Source of the DNA: CAWCGU01 sp963838095
GTDB taxonomy: Bacteria > Actinomycetota > Thermoleophilia > Solirubrobacterales > 70-9
Direction of reading: 5' to 3'
Length of the DNA: 64,000 nucleotides
Assembly: GCA_963838095.1 (NCBI GenBank)
Contig: CAWIPO010000008.1
Location: forward strand, 930,001-994,000
Shown: piece after piece, positions 8,138-17,955 of the stretch
Layout: each line of letters starts with the position of its first letter
How positions within the stretch are numbered: position 1 is the first letter of the stretch
The notes under the pieces: generated by a model
What the model was told of the DNA's origin: nothing
The model's database searches: none
The model's input: only the letters and a program-made list of their open reading frames with translations
Program-made: the position numbers and the translations under genes

Positions 8138-9359
8138 GCTGTCCAGCCTGAGGATCCGGGGCTTTCCGCAGCTCGCGGCCTCCTACTTCGTCAACGAGCT
8201 CGGTGACTGGCTCGCCACCGTCGCGCTGGCCGTACTCGTCTTCGACCACACCGGCAGCGCGCTGGCGACCGCTGGCTTCTTCCTCGCCCAGCAGTTCCTT
8301 CCCGCCCTGCTGATCCCCGCGGTGGTCGCGCGGCTCGAGGTGTTCCGAACCCGGCGGGTGCTTCCGATCCTGTACCTCAGCGAGGCGGTCGCGTTCCTCG
8401 CCCTCGCCGCGCTCGCCGATGCGTTCCTGTTCGCCGCGATCATCGCGATCGCGGCGCTCGACGGCGCGATCGCCGGCTCGGCGCGGGCGCTTACGAGAGG
8501 CGTCAGCGGGGCGATGCTCTCTGAACACGGTCGGCTGCGGGAGGGCAACGCGCTGCTCAATTTCGGGTTCACCGGGGCCGCCGCCGCCGGCCCCGCCCTC
8601 GCAGGTCTGCTGCTCGCCGCGTTCAACGTCCAGACCGCGCTGATCGCGAACGCGGTCTCATTCGTGGCGGTTGCCGCCCTCCTGGCAAGCGCCAGGGGCC
8701 TGCCGAACCTGCGCCCCGAAGCCGCCGGGTGGGTGCAGCGACTCCGCGACGGCCTCCGCTACGTGCGCGGGAATCGCCTCGTCCGCACTCTGCTGGGGGC
8801 ACAGGCGATCGCGTTCGTCTTCTTCACGATGGTGATACCGGTCGAGGTGGTGCTGGCAAAGCAGACGCTGGGCGCGGGTGATTCGGGCTATGCCGCCCTG
8901 CTCGTGAGCTGGGGAGGCGGAATGGTCGCCGGTGGCCTCCTCTTCGCAGCCCTGCGACGCCGCAGCCTCCCGATGCTGCTCGTGACGAGCTCGGCGGCGA
9001 TCGGGGTCGCGTACCTCGTCACCGCGGCGGCCCCCACCCTGCTCGTCGCGTGCATCGCCTCAGCGATCGGAGGAGCCGGCAACGGAACGCAGTGGGTGGC
9101 GCTGATCAGCGCCCTGCAGGAGCTCACCCCGGCCGGGTTTCACGCCCGGGTCATCTCCCTGCTGGAGTCCGCCGCCAGCGCAATGCCGGGCCTCGGCTTC
9201 ATCCTCGGCGGGACGGCCGCCGCGGTGCTCTCCCCACGAGCGACTTTCGCGATCGCCGGATTCGGCGTGCTTGCGGTGCTGGCGATCGTGATCATGAGTT
9301 TGCGTCTGGGTGCAGTTCGAGCACCTCGTCGCCCACACGCACCTCATCACCCGGCGTGA
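8127..9359 (+). CDS. MFS transporter
   Basis: 410 residues, about 12 hydrophobic segments, with an N-terminal half starting FVNELGDWLATVALAVLVFD. This resembles the MFS_3/EntS-like exporters (enterobactin exporter, macrolide efflux type) in having a GD-W motif in helix 1 and the SVSRALT-like segment GSARALTRGVSGAML. Substrate cannot be told. No Shine-Dalgarno is visible; the start lies inside a 24-bp repeat array. Its last 68 bases overlap the 3' end of obgE on the other strand. Confidence 0.8.
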   Translation: MAAALSSLRIRGFPQLAASYFVNELGDWLATVALAVLVFDHTGSALATAGFFLAQQFLPALLIPAVVARLEVFRTRRVLPILYLSEAVAFLALAALADAFLFAAIIAIAALDGAIAGSARALTRGVSGAMLSEHGRLREGNALLNFGFTGAAAAGPALAGLLLAAFNVQTALIANAVSFVAVAALLASARGLPNLRPEAAGWVQRLRDGLRYVRGNRLVRTLLGAQAIAFVFFTMVIPVEVVLAKQTLGAGDSGYAALLVSWGGGMVAGGLLFAALRRRSLPMLLVTSSAAIGVAYLVTAAAPTLLVACIASAIGGAGNGTQWVALISALQELTPAGFHARVISLLESAASAMPGLGFILGGTAAAVLSPRATFAIAGFGVLAVLAIVIMSLRLGAVRAPRRPHAPHHPA

Positions 9360-10585
9360 AGCCGGCGTTTCGAAGCGCCGCGATGACCCCGATTTCTGTC
9401 AGACGCTGCTCGAGATAGGCGAGCGCCTCCGCGTTGGAGAGGTCGTGGCGCTCGAACAGCTGCTCTATCCCACGGCCCACGACTCGGTAGGAGCCGTCCT
9501 CGACCTCCACGCTGAACCCGCCCTCCCCCGCCGGCCGGTAGACGCGGTGCTCCGCCTCGAAAGTGGGCTCGGCCGCCGCCGGCTCCCCCTCCTCTGCCTG
9601 CTCGGGCACCGCGGAGGCGATCGCGGACCGCAGGGCATCAAGTCCCGCGCCGGTGGCCGCCGATGTGGCGATGACGTCCACAACCCTCTCCCCCAGCCGC
9701 TCCCGGACCGCTTCCAACCGCGGGCGCAGCTGCTCGGCCGGGAGCAGGTCGCTCTTGGAGATCACCACCAGCTCGGGCAGGGTCTCGAGTCCCTGCCCGT
9801 ACTCGGCCAGCTCTCCGCGAATCGTCTCGTAGGCCGAAAGTGAATCCTCGGCCGAGACATCGAGCACGTGGAGCAGCACCCGGCAGCGCTCTACGTGGGC
9901 GAGGAACTCGTGACCCAGCCCGGCCCCCGTCGCGGCACCCTCGATCAGGCCGGGGATGTCCGCCAGCACCAGCTGGCGATCGTCGACGTCAAGCGTGCCG
10001 AGCACCGGCTCCAAGGTCGTGAACGGGTAGTCCGCAATCTTGGGCGCGGCGCGCGTCATCCGCGCGAGCAGCGACGACTTGCCCGCGTTCGGCAGCCCGA
10101 TCAGCCCGGCATCTGCGAGCAGCTTCAGGCGCAGCTCGATCCATCCCGACTCACCGCCCAGCCCGAGCTCGGCGAACCGAGGCGCCTGCCGGGTGGAGGT
10201 GGCGAAGCGCTTGTTGCCGTGCCCGCCGAGCCCGCCCGCGGCGACCACCGCACGCTGGCCCGGCTCGGTGAGGTCGAAACGCTCGCCGCGGAGGCCTTCG
10301 GTCGTCGTCCCCGGGGGCACCAGGACGATCTCGTCGGATCCTCGCGCCCCATGCTTGCGCGCCCCCTTGCCGTGGATGCCGCGCCCGGCGCGGAAATGAG
10401 GCGAGCTGCGATGTGCCGCAAGGTCGCGCTTCGACGAGATCGCAGACGAGGACCACATCGCCGCCACGTCCGCCGTCGCCGCCATCGGGCCCGCCTCGCG
10501 GCACGTGTGCCTCGCGTCGAAAGCTGACGCAGCCGTCGCCACCGCGGCCGCCCTCCACGTAGATGCGCGCAAGGTCCTGGAACAC
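9292..10585 (-). CDS. obgE: GTPase ObgE (frame broken once)
   Basis: Essential GTPase in 50S assembly and stress control. Domains in order: Gly-rich Obg fold (MFQDLARIYVEGGRGGDGC onward), G domain with G1 GLPNAGKSS, switch II DIPGLIEGA and G4 SKSD, and a C-terminal OCT domain (residues about 340-425). The first about 48 residues lie in one frame and the rest in another; the join is at about 10430-10445, just after GGRGGDVVLVCD. The continued protein, RDLAAHRSSPHFRAGRGI, matches the family, so one base is missing or extra. Start ATG is 10583-10585. Next to rpmA/rplU, as in most bacteria, but separated by a sigma/anti-sigma pair. Confidence 0.92.
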
Positions 10586-10618
10586 GCCGAAAGCGTGGCA
10601 GGCCCGAGCGGGAAGCGG

Positions 10619-10867
10619 CTACTCCCCGCCGGAGAAGGCGGCCAGGATCCGCTCCCGCGTGTCGGGTGTGATCTCGCCCGGGATCAACCCGTGCAGGGCG
10701 CGGACCGTCTCGCGCATCTGGGCGACGTAGTTGTGGCAGCCGTGGCAGGTCTCGAGGTGTTGCGCGGTCCGCTGCAGGTCCTCAGGGGAGAGCTGCCCCT
10801 CGAGGTAGTCGGTCACCAGCTCGACGAACTCCTGGCAATTCATGTCTGGGATGTCGGCCGCGTTCAT
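10619..10867 (-). CDS. Zinc-finger anti-sigma factor
   Basis: 82 residues, no membrane helix. It carries the zf-HC2 / anti-sigma zinc motif: NCQEF near residue 10 and HLETCHGCHNY near residues 36-46 (H-x3-C-x2-C). Such small soluble proteins bind and hold the ECF sigma factor encoded next to them and often release it on redox change. The start ATG overlaps the sigma stop (ATGA at 10864-10867), so translation is probably coupled. Confidence 0.85.
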   Translation of the reverse strand: MNAADIPDMNCQEFVELVTDYLEGQLSPEDLQRTAQHLETCHGCHNYVAQMRETVRALHGLIPGEITPDTRERILAAFSGGE

Positions 10868-11521
10868 CCGCCCTGCTCCTCGAAATGGCGCTCCAGTGCC
10901 TCGCGCACCTTTGCTCGCGCTCTGTGGAGGAGAACTCGCTGATTTGACTCGCTCAGCTCGAGAGCGTTACACGTCTCCTCGGCCGACCAGCCCTGGATGT
11001 CGCGCAGGGTGAGCACCTCTCGCTGGCGAGGGGCAGGTCCGCGATCGCCTCCAGCATCTTCAGTCGCGTCTCCGCTGTGGCGAGCTTCTCCTCGGGCGAA
11101 TCCCACTCGCCCGGGGGACTCGCCCAGGCGCCGGGCTGCTCGCCACGGCGGCCCTGGAACCGGTCCGCGTCGACGGTGGGTTCGTCCTTGCCGTCCTCGT
11201 CCCGCCGGCGCAGCGACGCAAACGGGATGCGTCCGCCGCTCTCGCTGACCACGCGTGCGGGCGTTGTTGAGCAGGATCTGGAAGACCCACGTGCGAAGCG
11301 CGGAGCGGCCCTCGAACCGGTGCCAGGCCCTGCAGCACACCGAGCCATGTGTCCTGGACGACCTCCTCGGCGACAGCGCGGCTGGGCACATACGCGAGCG
11401 CGGTGCGCAGCAGCGCCGGCGACCATTCGTCAACCAGCCGCTCGAACGCCTTCTCGTCGCCCGCCCGAAGGCTCGCGATCAGCTTCTGCTCGTCCTCGCG
11501 CGCAGCCGCGGCGTCGTTCAC
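10864..11521 (-). CDS. ECF RNA polymerase sigma factor (frame broken)
   Basis: The N-terminal frame from ATG 11519-11521 reads an ECF region 2 (LVDEWSPALLRTALAYVP, then AEEVVQDTWLGVLQGL). A shift at about 11325 leads to RSALRTWVFQILLNNART, another at about 11255 to a long acidic linker (DEDGKDEPTVDADRF, GAWASPPGEWDSPEEKLA), and a third near 11040 to region 4 (PRQREVLTLRDIQGWSAEE, ending ALERHFEEQGG). Three shifts in one 650-base gene argue for sequence error, since every domain is conserved. The unusually long linker between regions 2 and 4 is real in the readable frame. Paired with the downstream anti-sigma factor. Confidence 0.85.
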
Positions 11522-11558
11522 TGCGGGAACGCTACTGCGCCGGTGAAGGGCCTAGGAC

Positions 11559-11817
11559 CTAGGCGTCCAGCTCGGAGACCGAGACCAGCCGACCCTTGCG
11601 CGCGGGGCGAAACTCGACGATGCCCGGGCGCGTCGCGAAGATCGTGTGGTCGCGACCGATTCCCGCACCGTCACCGGGACGAAAGCGGGTCCCGCGCTGG
11701 CGAACGATGATTTCGCCTCCCGCCACCTTCTGGCCGGCGAAGATCTTCACGCCCGAGCATCTTCGGATTGGAATCGCGCCCGTTCCGGCTCGAACCGAGT
11801 CCCTTCTTGTGCGCCAT
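11559..11817 (-). CDS. rpmA: 50S ribosomal protein L27 (frame broken once)
   Basis: The N-terminus MAHKKGLGSSRNGRDSNPKM lies in one frame (ATG 11815-11817). The rest, VKIFAGQKVAGGEIIVRQRG to VSVSELDA, lies in the next. The join CTCGGGCGTG at about 11752-11757 has one G too many relative to the expected L-G-V-K. With it corrected the protein is a normal 85-residue L27. Directly follows rplU with a 9-base gap. Confidence 0.95.
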
Positions 11818-11825
11818 CTGCTCTG

Positions 11826-12282
11826 CTACTCCTCGCTCTTCTTGGCTGCCTGCGTCTTGGTCGCGGCGGGCTTCGAGGCCGCGGGCTTCTTCGCAGCCGG
11901 CTTCTTGGCGGGCGGCTTCTTGGCGGCCGGCCCTTCGGCTCGGCCGGTCGTCTTCGCCGCCGGCTTGCGGGTCAGCTTCTTCAGCTCGGTCACCTCGAGC
12001 CTGGTCAGCTCGGAGCGATGCCCAGCCCGCTTGCGATACCCCTTCTTCTTCCGGTACTTGAAAACGCGGATCTTCGGCCCGCGCAGATGCTCGACGACGG
12101 TGGCCTCGACCTTGACCTTCTCGAGGTCGGGCCCGGCAACGGTCGCATCGCCGTTGTCGAGGAACGCCACCGCGCGCAGCTGCACCTTCCCGCCCTCGCC
12201 GCGAAGGCAGGCGATCGACAAGCACCTTGGTGCCCTTCTCGACGCGGTACTGCTTACCGCCGCTCTCGACTATCGCGTAGCT
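11826..12282 (-). CDS. rplU: 50S ribosomal protein L21 with Lys/Ala-rich tail (frame broken once)
   Basis: The N-terminus YAIVESGGKQYRVEKGTKVL is read in one frame, then a shift at about 12215 leads to VQLRAVAFLDNGDATVAGP and GPKIRVFKYRKKKGYRKRAGH, the L21 signature. After residue about 105 comes an added tail of about 45 residues made of KPAAKK and PPAKKPAAKK type repeats, like a histone H1 tail. No ATG, GTG or TTG precedes YAIVES; a CTG lies seven codons upstream (behind AGAGGA) and I place the start near the Ser codon at 12280-12282. The start is uncertain. Confidence 0.9.
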
Positions 12283-12361
12283 ACTCGAACGTGGCAGCTG
12301 TCCTCTGCAGCAGAACGGCGCCTGCCGCCCCTGCGGCCGCGGCGCCTTCCGGACCCGGATT

Positions 12362-14193
12362 CTAGGGCGCGCCGCGGCCATCGGAGCTGAACCACATCTC
12401 CCGTTCTCGTCGAGCAGCGACGCAACGGCCGCCGCTCGATCGACGCTTTCGATCCGCACCAGCCTTCGCTCGCCGACGTGGCCGCCGCCGCCGGTGACGC
12501 TGACGATGTAGGAATCGAGGCGGGCGACGGCGTCGTTCGGGTTGTACATGTGCGGCTCCTCGATCGAGACGAGCACCTCCTCGCCGACCTGGAAAGGGCA
12601 GCGCCCGTTCCTCGATCTTCTCGCGCGATCCCGACTCGATCACCTCGAAGGTCTCGATCGGGAGCGCGTCGCCGCCCTCGAAGTGGAAGTGCTTGCCGGT
12701 CTCGGTCTCGAACTCGAGCAGGCCGCTGTCTCCCCGCAGGAGCTCGCGGGCGACGCGGGGATTGACGCGGACGAGGTGCGCGGCGGGCTCCGGCGTCTCG
12801 TCGATGACGTCGCGCAGGCGGCGCATGACGTCGATCGCCACGGTCTGCTCTGAGAGCACGACGCCCTCGCCGTCGCAGGTGGGACAGCGCTCGGTCATGA
12901 TCTCGCGCACCCCGTCGGTGACGTTCTGGCGCGTCATCTCGACCAGGCCCAGCGGCGAGACCTCGACCACGTAGGTCTTCGTGCGGTCCTCGTCGAGCGC
13001 CTTGCGCAGCGTCTTCAGCACCTGGTCGCGGTTGCGCGCCCGCGCCATGTCGATGAAGTCGATGACGATGATCCCGCCGATGTCCCGCAGGCGCAGCTGG
13101 CGCACGACCTCCTCCGCGGCCTCGACGTTGACCCGCGTGATCGTGTCCTCGAGACGACCCTTGCCGCGACCCGTGAAGCTGCCGGTGTTGATGTCGATCA
13201 CAGTCAGCGCCTCGGCGTAGTCGATCATCAGGTAGCCGCCGGAGGGCAGGTCCACGCGGCGCTGAAGCACGGAGTCGAAGGCGTCCTCGACCTCGTACGC
13301 CTCGAACAGGGGCTCTCGGTCCTCGTAGAGCTTCACCGAGTCGACAAGCTCCGGCGCGGTGCGCTGGAAGAAGCTCGTCACCCGCTGGTGCTGCTTCGGC
13401 TCGTCGATGATCGCCTCCTCGAACTCGCTGCGCATCACGTCGCGGACGACGCGCACGGAGAGGTCCGCCTCCTGGAAGACGAGCGACGGCGCCTCGACCT
13501 CCTTCCCGCGCCGCTCCAGCACCTCGTTCAGCTTGTGCAGGTAGCCGATCTCACGCTCGAAGTCGGCCTTCGTCGCGCCGTGGGCGGCGGTGCGCACGAT
13601 CAGGCCGCCAGCCTCTTCTTCCCGTCATGGAGCTTGTCGAGCAGCTTTCGCTGCCGATCGCGCTCCTTGTCGTCGAGGCGGCGGCTGACGCCGATCCCGC
13701 CGCCGGACGGCATGTAGACGAGGTAGCGGCCGGCGACCGAGACCTGCATCGACAGCCGCGCGCCCTTGGTCTTCAGCGGGTCCTTGACGACCTGGACCAG
13801 GATCTCCTGGCGCGGCTTGATCAGCTCGTCGATCCGCCGGCCCTTGCCGCGACCCCGCTTCGGGGCCGGCTGGCCGTCGGCGAGGATGATCTCGTCGACG
13901 TGCAGGAAGCCGTTTCGCTCCAGGCCGATGTCGACGAACGCAGCCTCCATCCCGGGGAGCACGTTGTCGATCACTCCCTTGTAGATGTTCCCGACGATCG
14001 AACGCTGACCGCGGCGCTCGACGTAGAGCTCGGCGACGTGCCAGCCGCCGTTACGACGCCCGGCGTCCTCGCCTGCTGACGCCGCCTTGTTCCTTGTAGA
14101 AGCGCGCTGACGGCGAGCGGGCGTGCCCTTCGCCTCGCGCACCGCGACGCGGGTTTCGCCCCGGTCGACTGATACGAGTATTTGCTTTCTCAG
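12362..14193 (-). CDS. rne: Ribonuclease E/G (frame broken)
   Basis: Endoribonuclease for mRNA decay and rRNA processing. Begins RKQILVSVDRGETRVAVREA, then the S1 domain (GNIYKGVIDNVLPGMEAAFV, with a Lys/Arg-rich insert). The catalytic Asp motifs are TVIDINTGSFTGRG and IIVIDFIDMARARNR, and the Zn-link motif is CPTCDGEG. Shifts lie at about 13605 (after KK, before GGLIVRT) and about 12600 (where PFQVGEEVLVSIEEP continues in another frame); the exact 3' end is uncertain. The start is a CTG at 14191-14193: an in-frame TAA lies directly before it and a strong GAGGTGAT site lies 5 bases upstream, so no ATG alternative exists without assuming an error. Confidence 0.92.
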
Positions 14194-14206
14194 TTAAATC
14201 ACCTCA
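14191..14206 (-). promoter_or_regulatory. Ribosome binding site that decides the rne CTG start
   Basis: On the minus strand GAGGTGAT (14198-14205) is followed by TTAA and CTG (14191-14193). The rodA stop TGA (14204-14206) overlaps the site. GAGGTGAT is a full anti-Shine-Dalgarno match, and the codon before CTG is TAA, so CTG is the only plausible start in this reading. Confidence 0.7.
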
Positions 14207-15411
14207 GAAGAGCGGTTGAGCCTTGCTCTTCGAGGTGAGCCGCGCTTGAACGTAGATCGACTGCAGGATCCCGATCGCCATCAACGTCACGAGCACGGAG
14301 GAACCTCCGTAGCTCATCAACGGCAGGGGTATCCCGGTGATCGGCATGATTCCAACGGCCATGCCGACGTTGACGAAGACTTGGAACATCAGCATCGCGG
14401 CGATACCGCCCGCGATCATGCTCCCGTACAAGTTCTTCGAAAGCGTCAATATGCGCAGCGCCCTCCAGATGAGCAAGGCGTAGAGGGACAGTAGGAACGC
14501 GGCGCCGACGAACCCGAACCGCTCCCCGACCGCAGCAAAGATGAAGTCGGTGCGGGCTTCGGGCAAGAAGTCGTTCCGCGTTTGGGTGGCCTCGTCGCCG
14601 CGGCCGGTCTTCCCTCCGGAGCCGATGGCGATCTTGGCCTGATTGATCTGATAGCTGGAGTCGCCCGGGTCCTCGCTCGGATTCAAGAACGAGGTCAGGC
14701 GCTCTGTTTGGTAGCCCTGCAGCACGGGCACCCCGATCGCCGGCATCACCACGAGCGCCATCACCACCGCGGCCACGGCGAGTGTGCCGAGGGCCGCGAA
14801 GTGGGTCCAGCGCACCCCGGCGATGAACAGCAGCGCCAGGGTGATGACGACGTAGACGAGTCCAGTGCCGAGGTCCGGCTGGAGCATCGACTAGTCCCGC
14901 CGGGACGAGGCCGAGCAGGAGCAGGCGCGCTGTGCGTTGCCGCTCGGACACCCGCATCGCGCGATCGATCACGAACGCGGCCAATGCAAGCATCAGCAGC
15001 AGCTTGCCCAGCTCCGACGGCTGGAAGGTGAAGAAGGGAAGTTCGATCCATCGTCGCGAGCCGCGCGTCGCGGTGCCCATCAGCAGCACCAGCACGATGC
15101 TGGCGATCATCACCGAGTAGAGGCCGACGCGCAGGTCGCGGAAGCGAGAGTAGTCGATTCGCGCCAGCGCAAGCATCAGCGCGATGCCGACGACGACGTA
15201 GAGGGTCTGCCTGAAGGCGAAGTAATAGGGCTCGCCCGGCACATCGCCGCGGGTGGTCAGGGCGAGCGTGAGGATGCTGATCAGCGCCAGCCCGAGCACG
15301 GCGAGCGAGCAGCAGCGGATCAAGGTTGGTGAGCCCGGGGCGCTCGCTCGCGCGCTCGCGGCGGGAGTGGCGGGGGCGCGGAAATGTCCTTGCGGCGGTG
15401 CGCGTGACCAT
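14204..15411 (-). CDS. rodA: Cell-elongation glycosyltransferase RodA (frame broken twice)
   Basis: SEDS-family peptidoglycan polymerase working with PBP2 in wall elongation. The ATG at 15409-15411 overlaps the mrdA stop (TGATG). The frame reads to LTNLDPLLLA, shifts near 15318 to VLGLALISILTLALTT and the membrane segments through FQPSELGKLLLMLALAAF, then shifts near 14890 to MLQPDLGTGLVYVV. It ends with GMAVGIMPITGIPLPLMSYG, the SEDS C-terminal signature. About ten membrane helices are readable across the three frames. Its stop lies inside the rne ribosome binding site. Confidence 0.9.
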
Positions 15412-17345
15412 CACTCGTACGCCGTCGACTCCGTCGACGGGGGCGTTCTGATCTTGTCGGTGACGTGCGGGAAGTAAGCCTGCAGGATCTCGGACACCGC
15501 CGGGGCGGCCGAGTCGGCACCGAAGCCGCCGCGCTCGAGTGTCGCGACGACCACGACCTGCGGGTTCTCGTACGGGGCCAGGCCGACGTACCAGGACTGG
15601 TCCGCCTGCAAAGACCCGCGCTCGGCGGTACCGGTCTTGCCGGCGATCTCGATCGGCCAGCCGCCGAAGATTCCATAAGACGTGCCTCCCTCCTCCATCG
15701 CGGCCCCGTGCAGGCCGTCGAGAATCGTCCGCTGCGTCACGGGGTCGATGTCGACGTGGCGCCTGGACTCGGGATTGATCTCCTCGACCACGCGCCCCGT
15801 CGGATCCTCGACCTGCTGAGCGAGATGCGGGCGAACGACGTCGCCGCCGTTGGCGAGCGTCGCGTAAGCGACGGCGAGCTGGAGTGGAGTCACCTGGAGA
15901 TCGCCCTGACCGATCGCGAGGTTGACATTGTCGCCGACGCTCCAGGGACGATCGGTCTCCTCGAACGGAACGATCTCCTCGCCACCGGGCGAGTCTGGGT
16001 CTTGAGCTGCTTCGTATAGCTCGTCGCGCCACTCCGGAGTCGGGATCAGGCCGCCGAACTCCGACGGCAGATCGATCCCGGTCGGGCCGCCGAGTCCGAG
16101 CCGGAAGGCCCAGTCCTGGATCGCCTCGTTGCCGGCGTTCTCTGCCCTGCGTCCGAGCTCGTAGAAGAAGACGTCAGAGGAGACCCGGAGCGCGTCCTCC
16201 ATCGCGATGTTGCCGTAGACGGCTCCCCCTGAGTTGTGTCGAACGAATCCGTCACCAAGGTCGAATGAGCCGCTGTCGTAGAACGGCTCGTTCGGCTCGA
16301 TCAGTCCCTCCTCGAGGGCGGCGGCCGCGGTGATCAACTTGAACGTCGAGCCCGTCGGATACAGGCCCTGGATCGCGCGGTTGGTCTGCGGAGAGTCGTT
16401 CCCCTCGGAGGTCAGGGAGCGGTACTCGGACTGCGACAGCGTCCCGGTGTAGACAGATGGGTCAAAGGTCGGCGCCGAGCCGATGGCGATGATCTCGCCC
16501 GTGTTCACGTCCATGGCGACGAATGCCCCCGGCAGGCCGAACTGCCCGATCGCCTGCTCGCCGGCAGCCTGCACGTCAGCGTCGATCGTCAGCACAAGAT
16601 TGTTCCCAGACTCGGGCTCGCGATCGCTGAGCGGGTCGCCCTTCGGCCTCCCGAGCGCGTCGACCTGGACCCGGGTCGCGCCGTCGGCTCCGCGCAGCAG
16701 GTGGTCGTAGGTGTATTCGATCCCGGTCTGGCCGATGGTGTCACCCGGTTCGAGCCCTTCGTATCGGGTCGTCTTCAGCTGCTCCCCGCTGACCTCGCGC
16801 ACGTAGCCGAAGAGGTGGGCGCCGAGCGAGCCCTGGGGGTAGTTGCGGACATACACGCGCTCGATCGTCACCCCGGGGTACTGCTCCTGGCGCTCCTGCA
16901 GGTAGTAGACGAGCTCGTAGGGGACGTCGCGCTTCAGCATTACCGGACTCGCCGGGAGGGCCTCTGTCTGCTTGCGGATCTGGTTCTCCACCTGCTCCGG
17001 CTGCATCCCGGCGAGCTCGGCGAGGCGCCCGATCACCGCCTCGCGCTCGTCCGCATCCTTCGGCAGCTCGTCGGGCTGAAGCTGCAGCGCGAGCGCGGTG
17101 CGGTTGCTGACCAGCACCTCGCCGTTGCGATCCATGATCAGGCCCCGCGGGGCCGGGATCTCGAGCTCGCGGATGCGGTTGTTCTGCGCCTGCTCGGTGT
17201 ACTTGTCGCCCGACAGCACCTGCAGGTACCACAGCCGCAGGAAGATGATCGAGAACATCGCCAGCGCGATCCCGCCGAGAATCGCCACCCGGAGTGCGAA
17301 CTGGGAGGTCATCGGCGGGGGTCTGTCGTCGCGTCCGAAATACAT
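15411..17345 (-). CDS. mrdA: Penicillin-binding protein 2 (elongasome transpeptidase)
   Basis: 644 residues, intact. A short cytoplasmic end and one membrane helix (residues about 20-42, ILGGIALAMFSIIFL) are followed by the PBP dimer domain (PAPRGLIMDRNGEVLVSN) and the transpeptidase domain. Active-site motifs are YPTGSTFKLITA (SxxK), SSDVFFYELG (the SxN position reads SSD, as in other PBP2 proteins) and IAGKTGTAE (KTG). Cross-links peptidoglycan on the outer face of the membrane together with RodA. Gene order mreC-mreD-mrdA-rodA confirms the role. Confidence 0.95.
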   Translation of the reverse strand: MYFGRDDRPPPMTSQFALRVAILGGIALAMFSIIFLRLWYLQVLSGDKYTEQAQNNRIRELEIPAPRGLIMDRNGEVLVSNRTALALQLQPDELPKDADEREAVIGRLAELAGMQPEQVENQIRKQTEALPASPVMLKRDVPYELVYYLQERQEQYPGVTIERVYVRNYPQGSLGAHLFGYVREVSGEQLKTTRYEGLEPGDTIGQTGIEYTYDHLLRGADGATRVQVDALGRPKGDPLSDREPESGNNLVLTIDADVQAAGEQAIGQFGLPGAFVAMDVNTGEIIAIGSAPTFDPSVYTGTLSQSEYRSLTSEGNDSPQTNRAIQGLYPTGSTFKLITAAAALEEGLIEPNEPFYDSGSFDLGDGFVRHNSGGAVYGNIAMEDALRVSSDVFFYELGRRAENAGNEAIQDWAFRLGLGGPTGIDLPSEFGGLIPTPEWRDELYEAAQDPDSPGGEEIVPFEETDRPWSVGDNVNLAIGQGDLQVTPLQLAVAYATLANGGDVVRPHLAQQVEDPTGRVVEEINPESRRHVDIDPVTQRTILDGLHGAAMEEGGTSYGIFGGWPIEIAGKTGTAERGSLQADQSWYVGLAPYENPQVVVVATLERGGFGADSAAPAVSEILQAYFPHVTDKIRTPPSTESTAYE

Positions 17346-17398
17346 CGGTCAGGCCGCAGCGAGCGGCCGGCAGCAGGCGGTTGTAGGGGTCGCGGTCA

Positions 17399-17955
17399 TC
17401 ATGCACTCCGAAGCGGAGACGTTGTGCGGATCGGCCGCCTGCGGGACGAGTCGTCGACGAGAGCCGGGCGCAATATGCGGCGAACGAGCGGGTAGAGCGG
17501 GATCGCAAGCAGGAAGCCGAGCAGGCCCTTGACGAGGATCTCGCGCACGACCAGCAGGCTAACGGGCGCCTCGACACCGAGCATCAGCTGAATCGCGCCG
17601 AACATCGCCGCCGCCAGCAGGGTCAGCATGCCGGCCACCAGAGGCGCGGTGAGCGAGCTGGTGAGGTCGAACTGCTCGCGGAATCGCCCCGCCAGATAGC
17701 CCGACGGTGAGCAGCACGATCGAGGAGGCACCGAGCGTCTGCAGCAACATGATGTCGATCAGAAGCCCGATCGCGAACCCGCTGACGGCCCCGACCACGG
17801 CGCCGCCCAGCAGGCCGAGGGAGACGGCGATCACGGGCAGGATGTCGGGGGTGGCGCCGAGGATCGACAGCCGGCCGAAGAACGACGACCTGGAGGATCG
17901 TGGCGACGACGATCAGCAGCGCCAGCCGGGCGACGATCGGCGGGGTGAAGATCAC
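17399..17955 (-). CDS. mreD: Rod-shape protein MreD (frame broken twice)
   Basis: Small membrane protein of the elongasome. From GTG 17953-17955 with a GGAGGTGA site the frame reads IFTPPIVARLALLIVVATIL. A shift near 17880 gives MIAVSLGLLGGAVVGAVSGF and LLIDIMLLQTLGASSIVLL, and a shift near 17705 gives YLAGRFREQFDLTSSLTAPL to PLVRRILRPALVDDSS. About five membrane helices. MreD is poorly conserved, so the call rests on the pattern of helices and on its place between mreC and mrdA. The start overlaps the end of mreC. Confidence 0.85.
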
